A stretch of 20,602 nt of DNA, from contig DIXL01000120.1 in the NCBI GenBank assembly GCA_002428685.1, positions 1 to 20,602 on the forward strand, written 5' to 3'. This document shows, piece after piece, positions 8,481 to 17,072 of this stretch. Under the pieces are notes generated by a model that worked only from the letters and a program-made list of their open reading frames with translations, made no database searches and had not been told where the DNA came from. This DNA is from Cloacimonetes bacterium UBA6081 (lineage in GTDB: Bacteria; Cloacimonadota; Cloacimonadia; Cloacimonadales; Cloacimonadaceae). How positions within the stretch are numbered: position 1 is the stretch's first letter; the number at the start of each line of letters is the position of its first letter. The translations under genes and the position numbers were made by a program.

Positions 8481-10396
8481 TGATGGCCTGGATGCTTATA
8501 GTCTATACAAAGGATAGTGATATCGTCTTTATGAAGGGAGTTTGTAGCGTATTGATGAACATAGTCCAGAATGTAAGTAGCACTTTTTTGAGGATTTGGC
8601 ATACCCAAGGTGCCAATAACTTTTTCCAAACCTGCAACACCCAGATAATCTTCTGTAATGTTCATTGCTTCTGTTATCCCATCTGTAAACAAGATTAATT
8701 CATCTCCGAGATCAAGCTGGATGTTGTCATGGCCAATAACCAAGTTTTCAAAAACACCTACGGGGTTGGAGTGCGTGTCCGCATACACTTTGTAACTGCG
8801 GTCCATTTTTCGAATAATCATGGGCACATGGCCTGCATTTGAGTATTCCAGGTTACCGGTTTGCAGATCAATAATCCCAATTAAAACAGTTACGAAATTA
8901 GCCTCTATATTATAATGACACAAGAAGTTATTTAGTGCTTCCAGATTCTGGCTCGTGGACAAATAACTGGCAGAATTGGTGCGTAAAAAAGTGGAGGCAA
9001 TAGTCATTGTCATCGCGGCAACAATCCCTTTTCCAGCCACGTCTGCCACAACAAAACCAAAGTAGTTATCTCCTATTGGGAAGTAATCAAACAAGTCACC
9101 CCCAATTTCACCTGCAGTTTCCAGAACTCCATAAGCCCTGATCAAACCGCCCATTAACGGAGTGTTAGAATTTTTGGGGATTAGGTTTTGTTGAATTTCT
9201 GAAGCGATACGAACTTCTGTGAGAATTCGGTTTTTTTCATTATTTGTTACTTCCAGATTGTGAATATAATCCTTTAAAGATGTCTGCATTGCGGCTATGG
9301 CGTTTGTAAGCCGGTCAATTTCGTATGTTTTGCTTTGATGAGGCAGCTTAGCATCAAAATCGCCCTTGCCTATTTGGGCGGCAATATCACTAAAGGTTTT
9401 CAGTGGCCTGGACACATGCAACGTGCGTTGGTAAACAATTACCGATATCGCTAAAAATGCCAGGACAGAGATAAGGGTTTGAATTATTAGGATCAGATTT
9501 AAATCTTGCATAACATCAGCGTTGCTTATTGCTACTCCCAAAGACCAATTGTTGGTCAGCAGGGGAGAGTGGTATATCCAATCATCTTGGAACAGCGAGC
9601 TACCGGTGATGTGCTTAAAACCAACCTCACCTTTAATCATGTTTCTGCCTAACTCACGTAATTGCTTATCCTTTGCTTCTTCTGCCAGACTGAAAATGCT
9701 TTCGTCCATAATCAAAGAATCGGTGGGATGGGTAACAATGGTGCCATTGTTCGTAATCAAAAAAGCGTAACCACTTTTCTTAATTTTTAGGGGACTCACC
9801 ATGCTTTGCAAATCGGATAGCTGGGTATCCAACCTGATAACTCCAATAACTTTCCCGACTTCAAAGATGGGCACACAATATGAAATTACTGTTTTTTCAG
9901 ATCCTTCAGCATCAAACCAAGGTTCCGACCAAACCTTCCTTTGCATTACACTTGGCAACTGAAACCAATCCAGAAATTGATAGTCTGACTTAAACAGGCT
10001 TTGAATTACAAGTTGGTTATTTTTATGATATATAGATCTTGTCCTGTGAATAGAGGGTTTATTGGGATCATAGGCCATAGTTATAGATTCTATTTCCGGC
10101 AATTTATAAACCAGATTATGCAGGTATTCATCCATTTGAGCGTCGGTCAGAGTTTCCATATGCAGAATTTCCAGCAAGCTATTGGCAAGAGATTCCACAA
10201 TTTCCAGCCTACCATCGATCTTGCTAATGGTCTCATGAGCCAAGTGACTGATAGATTCCTGCGCATTTTCGGTCATTATCTTCGAAAACAAGTATCTGCT
10301 TGCTATAAGATAGGCTGAGAAAATGAGAAATAGAAAAACAAAGATATAAGTGATTATCTGATATGCTATGGTACGATCTTCTTGTTTAATTTGCAT
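8474..10396 (-). CDS. Membrane sensor phosphatase: double Cache, HAMP and SpoIIE/PP2C domains
   Basis: A 640-residue signalling protein. A first membrane helix (about 12-33) leads into a periplasmic double-Cache sensor (about 40-295, with WSEPWFDAEG and SGYAFLITNNGTIVTHP). A second helix (about 298-321), a HAMP domain (about 322-375) and a helical linker follow. The C-terminal RsbU/SpoIIE phosphatase (about 395-635) opens with ASEIQQNLIP and keeps the metal-binding motifs GGDLFDYF, VADVAGKG, LFTDGITEA and KDDITI. The family dephosphorylates anti-sigma-factor antagonists in partner-switch pathways, but no such partner is encoded in this window. Its start overlaps the stop of the upstream binding-protein gene by 11 bp, with no Shine-Dalgarno sequence, so translation is probably coupled. 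The stop codon lies inside the 8-bp tandem array. Confidence 0.92.
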   Translation of the reverse strand: MQIKQEDRTIAYQIITYIFVFLFLIFSAYLIASRYLFSKIMTENAQESISHLAHETISKIDGRLEIVESLANSLLEILHMETLTDAQMDEYLHNLVYKLPEIESITMAYDPNKPSIHRTRSIYHKNNQLVIQSLFKSDYQFLDWFQLPSVMQRKVWSEPWFDAEGSEKTVISYCVPIFEVGKVIGVIRLDTQLSDLQSMVSPLKIKKSGYAFLITNNGTIVTHPTDSLIMDESIFSLAEEAKDKQLRELGRNMIKGEVGFKHITGSSLFQDDWIYHSPLLTNNWSLGVAISNADVMQDLNLILIIQTLISVLAFLAISVIVYQRTLHVSRPLKTFSDIAAQIGKGDFDAKLPHQSKTYEIDRLTNAIAAMQTSLKDYIHNLEVTNNEKNRILTEVRIASEIQQNLIPKNSNTPLMGGLIRAYGVLETAGEIGGDLFDYFPIGDNYFGFVVADVAGKGIVAAMTMTIASTFLRTNSASYLSTSQNLEALNNFLCHYNIEANFVTVLIGIIDLQTGNLEYSNAGHVPMIIRKMDRSYKVYADTHSNPVGVFENLVIGHDNIQLDLGDELILFTDGITEAMNITEDYLGVAGLEKVIGTLGMPNPQKSATYILDYVHQYATNSLHKDDITILCIDYKHPGHQG

Positions 10397-11429
10397 TGGG
10401 ATAAAAACTTATAAATTTTTGCTTGCTAACAGGATCGCCTTGGGTTATAAGTAATTCTCGGGCCTGATTAAAATCATCTTCCCGCAGAACTCCTAACTTC
10501 TTTGATTTATGCAACACTACATCACGCATTTCATTCAGCATCCAAGCTTGATGAGGTTTATTTGCGGGAATATGATGCCTACGCATGATATCCAAAACCA
10601 CATCGATCGTTTCTTCCTGATGGTTTATTGCATACATCCAGCCATCCAATGTAGCTTCAGCAAATTTCTTGCTCTCGGTGGGATGGGTATCGTAAAACTG
10701 TCGGGTACAATATAAGCCATCTTCAACTATGTTTAGCCCTACATCGCTAAAGGCTACGGTAAAAAGCTCTTCCGGGTTCAGACCGGTCTGCAAGATCTGA
10801 TGTAGTTCATTGTATCGCATTACGTTCATCACATCTATGCCATCGTTCAAGAAAAGCTGTATTGTAAAATCTACGTTTATGATATTCATTAGTAGATTGT
10901 TTTGCCGCAGAAAGATTAGTGATAGCTCTCTAAAATCGGTGCGCCACAAGCCTATCGACTTACTATTCATGTCTTCCACAGAGTCAATTCCGCGGCTTTT
11001 TTTGGCGACTAACATAAGCGAGGATTTTTGCGAAATCTGTGCCAAGTTTACCAGATTGTTATGTTCGGCATCACGTGTTAATGCGGTTAACAGAAACAAC
11101 TGCGTTACGTCTGTGGTGCCGTTTTGTAAGCTTTCATAAGCAGGGAAATCGGGTCCACCTGGCAGAATTTGAACATCGAGGCCATAGTCTTTGTAAAAGC
11201 CTTTGCTTTGAGCCATGTAGGCACCGGCAAATTGAGCTTGATGAGTCCATTGCGGACGGTATCTGATTGTAAATAGCTCAGAGCTTGTGTGTGAGTCGGC
11301 ATTTGAGGAAGAATTGGATGTTGTGTCATTCTGCTTGTTTATTTTGCATGCAGACAGCAGCAATAAAGTCGCAATCAGTAAAACCGGTAAGCGGATTCTT
11401 AATTTGGAACCCCAAAAAATAGGTTTCAC
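10386..11429 (-). CDS. NMT1/THI5-like solute-binding lipoprotein (orphan, paired with the SpoIIE sensor)
   Basis: A 347-residue periplasmic binding protein. The N-terminus is a lipoprotein signal ending in the lipobox LLSAC (Cys28), followed by a Ser/Asn-rich tether (about 30-50). The fold begins with YRPQWTHQAQFAGAYMAQSK, the hallmark opening of NMT1/THI5-like proteins related to ThiY and SsuA. The W-x-HQ-x-QFAG form is one I associate with NMT1 domains attached to sensor kinases and diguanylate cyclases. No ABC permease or ATPase gene is nearby, and its only partner is the overlapping Cache/SpoIIE gene, so a sensing role is more likely than transport (inference). The ligand is unknown. Translation appears to start at GTG (11429) with no clear ribosome binding site, but the signal peptide allows little other choice. 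Confidence 0.85.
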   Translation of the reverse strand: MKPIFWGSKLRIRLPVLLIATLLLLSACKINKQNDTTSNSSSNADSHTSSELFTIRYRPQWTHQAQFAGAYMAQSKGFYKDYGLDVQILPGGPDFPAYESLQNGTTDVTQLFLLTALTRDAEHNNLVNLAQISQKSSLMLVAKKSRGIDSVEDMNSKSIGLWRTDFRELSLIFLRQNNLLMNIINVDFTIQLFLNDGIDVMNVMRYNELHQILQTGLNPEELFTVAFSDVGLNIVEDGLYCTRQFYDTHPTESKKFAEATLDGWMYAINHQEETIDVVLDIMRRHHIPANKPHQAWMLNEMRDVVLHKSKKLGVLREDDFNQARELLITQGDPVSKQKFISFYPNAN

Positions 11430-11760
11430 AAAATCAACCGGTCTGAAACAAATAAATATTAAAAATCACAGCTTCCTCATCACTAAAAATTGGCTTGGAA
11501 AACATCACACGCCAGCGGTTCACACTCTCGTGAAGGCTTCAATTTCTGGCAACATGAAAATTGACCACATAGCAAATAAATGTGGAATATTTTCCACACA
11601 GTTCAAACGATTTGATGCTAATGCCATAAATCACTATCTGTTAAGTCTCTATTTCAACAATCCTCATATTGATCTGATAACAATTAAAGTGAGAACATAG
11701 CCGCTTTATCTGCCTACTAAGAGTATAGTGGGACAAAGGAAAAAGTGCCGGGCTTGCTAT
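11430..11760. other. 331-bp intergenic region between pyrG and the sensor operon
   Basis: AT-rich and apparently non-coding. It must contain the promoter of the minus-strand binding-protein/SpoIIE operon and the 3' end of the pyrG transcript, but I see neither a convincing promoter nor a terminator hairpin. The one notable element is the palindrome at 11581-11598. A plus-strand frame open to 11700 has no ribosome binding site and no recognisable domain. Confidence 0.5.
11581..11598. promoter_or_regulatory. Operator-like palindrome TGTGGAA-N4-TTCCACA
   Basis: A perfect 7-bp inverted repeat with a 4-bp AT spacer, 18 bp in total. The size and symmetry suit a dimeric helix-turn-helix regulator, and it lies about 150 bp upstream of the binding-protein/SpoIIE operon. 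No regulator gene is close by and only one copy is seen, so the role is speculative. Confidence 0.35.
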
Positions 11761-13353
11761 TTATATTCCCATGCCAGCTCGAAGAAACTCTCTGAATAAG
11801 GGATGAGGTTTATTTGGACGGCTTTTAAACTCGGGATGGAATTGGACTCCTACATAAAAATCATTGGCAGGGAATTCTACCACTTCCACCAGCAAACCAT
11901 CCAGCGAAGTTCCACTGATGGCCAAACCAACCTTCTGGATGGCATCACGATAGCTGTTGTTAAATTCATAACGATGGCGGTGCCTTTCACTAATCTTGGG
12001 GCTGGCATAAGCTTTTTGTGCCATACTGCCCTTTGTTAAGTTGCAATCATAAGCTCCCAAACGCATGGAGCCGCCAACCTTATCTATGTATAACTGATCT
12101 TCCATCAAATGTATAACTGGATGCGGACTAAGCTCATCAAACTCGGTGCTGTGAGCTCCGATTAGTTTGCAAAGGTTTCGGGCACACTCGATTACAGCCA
12201 CGTGCATTCCCAGGCACAAGCCAAGATAAGGGATATTATGTTCACGGGCATATTTGGCAATGGCAATTTTTCCCTCAATTCCACGCACACCAAAACCACC
12301 CGGAACCAAGATTCCGCTGATTCCATTTAGTTCTTTGTCCAAATCACTTTCCTTTAAATTACGTTCACTATCCACCCATTTGATTTTCAGTTTTTTCTGT
12401 AAAGCCGCCGCAGCATGTGACAGAGCTTCCACGACGCTTTTATAAGCATCCTGATGTTGAACGTATTTTCCGCAAACGGCTATCTGAACCGTGTCCTTGG
12501 CCATTTCGCGGTTATGCAAAAACATGTGCCAGGCATCCATCACGATTGGTTTGTGTTCCAAAGCAAAATGACGGCAGATAATCTCCGGTAAACCGGCCTT
12601 TTGAAAGGTTAAGGGCACTTCGTAAACGCAAGGAACATCAATGGCGTTGATAACATGACTGCGCTGTACGTTTGTAAACAAGGCGATTTTACTATAAATA
12701 TCTTCGTCAAATTGCTTTTCGCTGCGGCACAGCAGAACGTCCGGTTGGATTCCAATCTCGCGCAGTTTATAAGCACTGTGCTGCGAAGGTTTGGTTTTCA
12801 GCTCTCCCGCCGACTTTATATAGGGAACATAGGTTAGCAGGATATACAAGGTGTTTTCCAATCCCAGATCAAGCCTAAGCTGCCTGACAGCTTCCACAAA
12901 AGGCAGGCTTTCAATATCACCGATTGTGCCGCCGATTTCGGTGATAACGATGTCATATTTATCAGCCATACGCTGAATGCGACTTTTTATTTCGTTGGTA
13001 ACATGGGGAATCACCTGAACAGTTTTGCCCAAATAAACTCCCTTACGTTCGTTTTGAATCACACTTTCGTAAATCTGGCCGGCAGAATTGCTGGAATTGC
13101 GGGTTAGTGCTTCGTCAACAAAGCGCTCATAATGTCCCAAATCAAGGTCTGTTTCAGCTCCGTCATCTGTAACAAAAACCTCGCCATGCTGATAGGGACT
13201 CATGGTGCCGGGATCCACATTCAAATATGGATCAAACTTTTGCAGGACAACTTTGTAACCCATGGATTTTAGCAACAGCCCAATTGAGGCGGTGGCAATA
13301 CCTTTCCCCAATGAAGAAAGGACGCCACCCATTACAAAGATATATTTTGCCAC
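11761..13353 (-). CDS. pyrG: CTP synthase
   Basis: A 530-residue enzyme that makes CTP from UTP, ATP and glutamine. The N-terminal synthetase domain (about 1-265) starts with KYIFVMGGVLSSLGKG and has KFDPYLNVDPGTMSP and the GEVFVTDDGAETDLDLGHYERF region. The glutamine amidotransferase domain (about 290-530) has PGGFGVRG (oxyanion strand), the nucleophile Cys380 in GLCLGMH, Glu404 in STEF, and His506/Glu508 in QFHPEF. The residue four after Cys380 is His384, where the usual G-x-C-x-G-x-Q motif has Gln. Translation starts at GTG with GAGGA a few bases upstream. The start is only 10 bp after the aminotransferase stop codon, so the two are probably cotranscribed. Confidence 0.97.
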   Translation of the reverse strand: MAKYIFVMGGVLSSLGKGIATASIGLLLKSMGYKVVLQKFDPYLNVDPGTMSPYQHGEVFVTDDGAETDLDLGHYERFVDEALTRNSSNSAGQIYESVIQNERKGVYLGKTVQVIPHVTNEIKSRIQRMADKYDIVITEIGGTIGDIESLPFVEAVRQLRLDLGLENTLYILLTYVPYIKSAGELKTKPSQHSAYKLREIGIQPDVLLCRSEKQFDEDIYSKIALFTNVQRSHVINAIDVPCVYEVPLTFQKAGLPEIICRHFALEHKPIVMDAWHMFLHNREMAKDTVQIAVCGKYVQHQDAYKSVVEALSHAAAALQKKLKIKWVDSERNLKESDLDKELNGISGILVPGGFGVRGIEGKIAIAKYAREHNIPYLGLCLGMHVAVIECARNLCKLIGAHSTEFDELSPHPVIHLMEDQLYIDKVGGSMRLGAYDCNLTKGSMAQKAYASPKISERHRHRYEFNNSYRDAIQKVGLAISGTSLDGLLVEVVEFPANDFYVGVQFHPEFKSRPNKPHPLFREFLRAGMGI

Positions 13354-13363
13354 GCTACATCCT

Positions 13364-14608
13364 CTAAACCAGGGGTTTCAGTTCGGCCAAGGATTCTTTG
13401 ATTGCTTGCACCGTGTAGGCCAAATCTTCGTCAGTATGCCTGTAACAGATGTAACCATGATGATATGGCTGCAAAAATACTTTACGCCGGATTAGTTGCG
13501 TGTAAAATTCGTTCCTTAGCTTTTTGTAAAGCCCTGTATCATCTTTGGGGAAGGTAACAAATGGCATCCAAGGTGCTCCGCTGAAAGTTACGGGCATTTG
13601 GCTTTCAGCCACCACTTTTTCCACTTGCCCAGCAAACATAAAGCCTTTGGCGGCAATTACATCCAAAACTTTGTCGCGTTGCAGGATTTCAATGGTTTTC
13701 AGAGCTGCCACTATGCTGTCGCTATTGGGAAAAAAGGTAGATGAGAGGAAAACCTTATCAGCCAGAACCTTCATATATTCTTCCTTGCCTACCAGCGCAG
13801 CTATGGCATAGCCATTGGCCATGGCCTTGCCAAAAGTGGATAAATCGGGGGTTACACCAAAGTGCTTCTGAGCTCCGCCAATGCTGCAACGGAATCCACT
13901 GCGTATTTCGTCGAAAATCAGCAGGCACCCATATTTATCAGCCAGAGCACGAATTCCTTCCAGATAGCCTGGTTTGGGCATTTGCACGTCTGCGGCCAAG
14001 GGATGGCCAACGGGCGTAACTATAATTGCTGCCATGTCGTCTTTATTGGCTTTCAAAATGGTCTCCAGTTCGTCCAGATCGTTGTAATGAAATTCAAAGA
14101 TATCTTCATACAACTTTTGGGGGATTCCACCTTTCACTTCCACGCACCAGTCATGCCAGCCATGATAGCCGCAACGTGCTATTTTGGTTTTGTTGGTATA
14201 ACTTCGTGCCACACGAATTGCTACTGTGGTTGCATCGCTTCCGGTTTTTACCAAAGCAGCCATTTCGCAACAAGGAATCACTTCTCGTAGTTTATTTACC
14301 AGTTCGTTCTGGATTTCCTGAGTTAACGAAAAGCAGAACCCTTTTTGGGTTATTTGCTCTATTACAGCATTATCAATTTCTTCTTCGCGGTAACCAATAA
14401 TGATGGGGCCATAGGCACACAAAAAGTCTATGTATTCATTGCCATCCACATCAGTTATGTGGCCACCTTTGCCATTATCAAAGAAAATGGGGTATTCACC
14501 CTGTACAAAGTTATAGGGGCGTCTGATTCCGGCAACTCCACCGGGAACAAGGGTTTGCGCTTCTGCAAACAGTGCCATGCTTCTATCTAATTTCAGTTTG
14601 TCTTTCAT
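13364..14608 (-). CDS. Class III PLP-dependent aminotransferase, glutamate-1-semialdehyde aminomutase-like
   Basis: A 414-residue fold type I PLP enzyme. Visible features are the phosphate-binding loop KTGSDATTVAIRVAR (121-135), the YHGWHDW segment (148-154), the PLP-ring Asp233 in FDEIRSGFR, and the Schiff-base Lys261 in STFGKAMANG. The closest family by motif is glutamate-1-semialdehyde 2,1-aminomutase, but no other haem genes are present. The subgroup also includes aminotransferases of sugar, antibiotic and amino-acid pathways, so the substrate is left open. The start has a clear AAGGAG (14615-14620) six bases upstream. It heads a likely two-gene unit with pyrG. Confidence 0.85.
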   Translation of the reverse strand: MKDKLKLDRSMALFAEAQTLVPGGVAGIRRPYNFVQGEYPIFFDNGKGGHITDVDGNEYIDFLCAYGPIIIGYREEEIDNAVIEQITQKGFCFSLTQEIQNELVNKLREVIPCCEMAALVKTGSDATTVAIRVARSYTNKTKIARCGYHGWHDWCVEVKGGIPQKLYEDIFEFHYNDLDELETILKANKDDMAAIIVTPVGHPLAADVQMPKPGYLEGIRALADKYGCLLIFDEIRSGFRCSIGGAQKHFGVTPDLSTFGKAMANGYAIAALVGKEEYMKVLADKVFLSSTFFPNSDSIVAALKTIEILQRDKVLDVIAAKGFMFAGQVEKVVAESQMPVTFSGAPWMPFVTFPKDDTGLYKKLRNEFYTQLIRRKVFLQPYHHGYICYRHTDEDLAYTVQAIKESLAELKPLV

Positions 14609-14643
14609 GATTTACTCCTTTAGGGGACATATTTTATTAATGG

Positions 14644-14858
14644 TTACACGGATTAGGCGGATTTAACGGATTTACACGGATTATTTTGTTAACCAAGAAA
14701 TAAGAGCTGAAGAGCTATCATGCTTATAGGGGTATAATTGGTGATGAGAGCTTTTCAGCACAGTATCATACCAAGTAGTTTCTTCTCAGGCACAATATCA
14801 TCTTATCCTATTTGCTCTTTGTTAACAAAAAATCCGTTAAATCCGTCCAATCCGTGTG
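14644..14858. repeat. Inverted-repeat element with CGGATT-rich arms
   Basis: The left arm (about 14645-14693) and the right arm (14821-14858) are inverted copies. Both contain CGGATTTAACGGATTT and end with TTTGTTAAC facing inward, and the left arm carries about 11 extra bases. The left arm is itself a tandem of 9-10 bp units (ACACGGATT, AGGCGGATTT, AACGGATTT, ACACGGATT). The 127-bp centre has a further imperfect inverted repeat (around CTGAAGAGCT near 14707 and CTTTTCAG near 14751). It fills the gap between the thiolase and the aminotransferase. It could be a small non-autonomous element or a structured RNA. No transposase is present. Confidence 0.7.
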
Positions 14859-14868
14859 CCTATTATCT

Positions 14869-16065
14869 TTATCTTTGCCACAGACTGGCAATGCCCATTC
14901 CGCCACCGATGCATAGAGACGCCAAGCCTTTATGCAAGTTGCGGCGTTTCATTTCATGCAGCAGGGTAACAATTATTCTGGCTCCACTTGCTCCAATGGG
15001 ATGTCCCAGAGCTATCGCTCCACCGTTTACGTTTACGATATCGGGGTTCAATTTTCCCACGCCCTCTTGTTCAAGGCCTTTTACTACTGCCAAACTCTGA
15101 GCGGCAAAGGCTTCGTTCAGCTCTACCAATTCAATCTCGCCCAGGTTCCAGCCAGCTTTTTCCAGAACTTTCTTAATGGCAGGAACCGGTCCATATCCCA
15201 TCAAAGAGGGATCAACACCTGCAGAAGCACTGCTGACAAACGTGGCAAGGGGATGTAATCCAAGCTCGTGTGCTCTTTCGGCACTCATGACAATAAGCAA
15301 CGCAGCTCCGTCATTAATTCCGCTGGAATTTGCAGCAGTTACAGTGCCATCGCTTTTAAAGGCAGGACGAAGTTTTGCCAAGGCCTCGGTAGTTACTCCG
15401 GCACGGGGCATTTCGTCTTTATCAATTATCAGCGGGTCACCCTTCTTTTGGGGGATAACGAAGGGGACAATTTCGCGATTAAACTGATGAGCTTTCTGGG
15501 CAACCTCGGTTTTGTTTTGACTTACTGCTGCAAAAGTATCTTGTTCAGCACGGCTTATGCCATACTTTTCTGCCAGGTTTTCTGCAGTAACTCCCATGTG
15601 ATAATCGTTAAATACATCGCTGAGGCCATCACTGATCATCAAATCTACCACAGTCTTATGCCCCATTCTGCCTCCCCAGCGTGCATCCATCAGGGCATAG
15701 GGTATCTGGCTCATGCTTTCTGTTCCGCCGGCCACAATAATCTCTGCTTCTCCGCTGGAAATCATTAACGCCGCCAAGGCAACTGCCTTCATACCGGATC
15801 CGCAAACCTTGTTTACCGTATAAGCCGGCACAGAGGATGGAATTCCACTATGAATGGCAACTTGCCTTGAGATATTTTGTCCATGGCCTGCACCACAAAC
15901 ATTACCCAAAATTACTTCATCCACCATATCAGGTGTGATGCCTGTTTCTGCAAACATCGCTTGTAAAGTGTTTACTCCAAGCTGAACAGCCGAAACATCT
16001 TTGAAAGCTCCGCCAAAATTACCGATGGGACTGCGCTTTGCGCATACAACAACGGCCTGTTTCAT
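14869..16065 (-). CDS. Acetyl-CoA C-acetyltransferase (thiolase)
   Basis: A 398-residue thiolase, full length for the family. It reversibly condenses two acetyl-CoA to acetoacetyl-CoA or cleaves 3-ketoacyl-CoA. The acyl-accepting Cys88 lies in VNKVCGSGMKAV, NEAFAAQ is at about 317-323, His355 is in GGAIALGHPIGASGAR, and the proton-donating Cys385 is in CIGGGMG. All catalytic positions are intact. The motifs fit the biosynthetic AtoB/ThlA/PhaA group, but the direction of use cannot be read from the sequence. GGAGGA just before the ATG supports the start. It stands alone: a 260-bp gap with an inverted-repeat element separates it from the aminotransferase. Confidence 0.95.
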   Translation of the reverse strand: MKQAVVVCAKRSPIGNFGGAFKDVSAVQLGVNTLQAMFAETGITPDMVDEVILGNVCGAGHGQNISRQVAIHSGIPSSVPAYTVNKVCGSGMKAVALAALMISSGEAEIIVAGGTESMSQIPYALMDARWGGRMGHKTVVDLMISDGLSDVFNDYHMGVTAENLAEKYGISRAEQDTFAAVSQNKTEVAQKAHQFNREIVPFVIPQKKGDPLIIDKDEMPRAGVTTEALAKLRPAFKSDGTVTAANSSGINDGAALLIVMSAERAHELGLHPLATFVSSASAGVDPSLMGYGPVPAIKKVLEKAGWNLGEIELVELNEAFAAQSLAVVKGLEQEGVGKLNPDIVNVNGGAIALGHPIGASGARIIVTLLHEMKRRNLHKGLASLCIGGGMGIASLWQR

Positions 16066-16377
16066 GGTTCCTCCAGTTTGATATTACTTTTCTTCACTTC
16101 AAAAAAGAGGGGAATTTAGTCAATGAGAATCTTATGCACATTCATGCTTTCACCTTCTTTATGCCTATACGAACTCAGATACGAGTAACGGTCATGCATT
16201 CGATGCTGATGTATCGGTGCCAGAATATTGAAGCTACCATGATTCTTATGATTTGCTTTTACCCCAAACAGCATTAGTATTTATACTATAACTGTCAGTA
16301 GAAAGGATCAATTGAATAAGGCGAATGATCTTATGCTTGGTGCTTTCCTGATCCGGTTTGTTGCAAAGGATAAGAAA
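16066..16377. other. Divergent intergenic region between the thiolase and the outer-membrane protein gene
   Basis: About 310 bp serving both divergent genes. A possible plus-strand promoter is TTGCTT (16253-16258) with TAGTAT (16275-16280) 16 bases later, or the isolated TATACT at 16282-16287. For the thiolase I see TAATAT close to the ribosome binding site but no properly spaced -35 box. An open frame from a TTG at 16312 runs into the downstream gene, but its first 22 residues do not look like protein-coding start sequence. Confidence 0.4.
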
Positions 16378-16878
16378 ATGCAAAAATTCCTAATAATCTT
16401 GGTTCTGATGCTTGCGATTAGTTTCGCATTTGCTCAGAATCCGCTTGACAAAGGCCAAACTCAATTGAATGTTGGAGTTGGCCTCTCCTCTTGGGGCATC
16501 CCCATTTATGGAGGATTAGATTTTGGCGTCTCCAATGATATTAGTTTGGGCATCGAAATGTCCTATAGGTCTTACAACGAAAACCATAACAATCATGATT
16601 ACGATCGTTCGGTGATTGGTATTTCCGGCAATGGCAACTATCACTTTAACCGGGTGTTGAATATTCCCAGCAAGTGGGATTTCTACGCCGGATTGAACCT
16701 GGGCTTTTATATTTGGGATGATCCGGATGGCTATGATGGTGACAACACCTCTGGTTTAGGTCTGGGAGCACAGATTGGAGGACGCTACTACTTTACAGAT
16801 AGCTTTGGAGTCAATCTGGAGTTTGGTGGTGGTAATGCCTTTTCCGGTGGTAAGTTAGGCCTTTCATTTAAGCTGTAA
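16378..16878 (+). CDS. Small outer-membrane beta-barrel protein
   Basis: I choose the ATG at 16378 (166 aa): it has AAGGA (16366-16370) at a good distance and begins with a typical signal peptide (MQKFLIILVLMLAISFAFAQ). The mature part is made of alternating Gly/aromatic/polar strands (QLNVGVGLSSWG, ISLGIEMSYRSY, WDFYAGLNLGFYIW, GLGLGAQIGGRYYF, FGVNLEFGGGN, KLGLSFKL), consistent with an 8-stranded barrel of the OmpX/OmpW or 'porin family' type. Asp/Asn/His-rich loops (NHNNHDYDR, DDPDGYDGDN) would face outside. Exact family and cargo are unknown. It is monocistronic and followed by a terminator. Confidence 0.8.
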   Translation: MQKFLIILVLMLAISFAFAQNPLDKGQTQLNVGVGLSSWGIPIYGGLDFGVSNDISLGIEMSYRSYNENHNNHDYDRSVIGISGNGNYHFNRVLNIPSKWDFYAGLNLGFYIWDDPDGYDGDNTSGLGLGAQIGGRYYFTDSFGVNLEFGGGNAFSGGKLGLSFKL

Positions 16879-16986
16879 TTTTGCTTAATTGATTTGCCTA
16901 AGCTCTCTTCTACAGAGTGATATCTCTTACTTGTCAAGATCAGGATGTAAACAGGTAGATTAACAACCAAGTAAAATTTTGAAACC

Positions 16987-17026
16987 AAATGGGGTAAAGT
17001 ACTTCAGCTTGCCCCATTTTTGTCTT
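16987..17026 (+). terminator. Intrinsic terminator downstream of the outer-membrane protein gene
   Basis: AAATGGGG (16987-16994) pairs with CCCCATTT (17012-17019), with the stem extending inward through a G:T pair and an AAG/CTT segment. It ends in a T-rich run (17017-17026), a standard plus-strand terminator about 110 bp after the stop codon. Confidence 0.75.
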
Positions 17027-17072
17027 CAAGTAAAATCTTTCCCTTCACATTTAGTCCCCTCTCCCATGTATG

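Noticed and set aside
11287..11700. Plus-strand open frame of 137 codons across the start of the binding-protein gene and the following intergenic region
   Set aside because: Its first part is antisense to the well-supported lipoprotein gene, it has no ribosome binding site, and the translation has no recognisable domain.
16312..16377. TTG at 16312 as start of the outer-membrane protein
   Set aside because: The 22 extra residues would bury the signal peptide; ATG 16378 has a good Shine-Dalgarno sequence and a canonical signal peptide.
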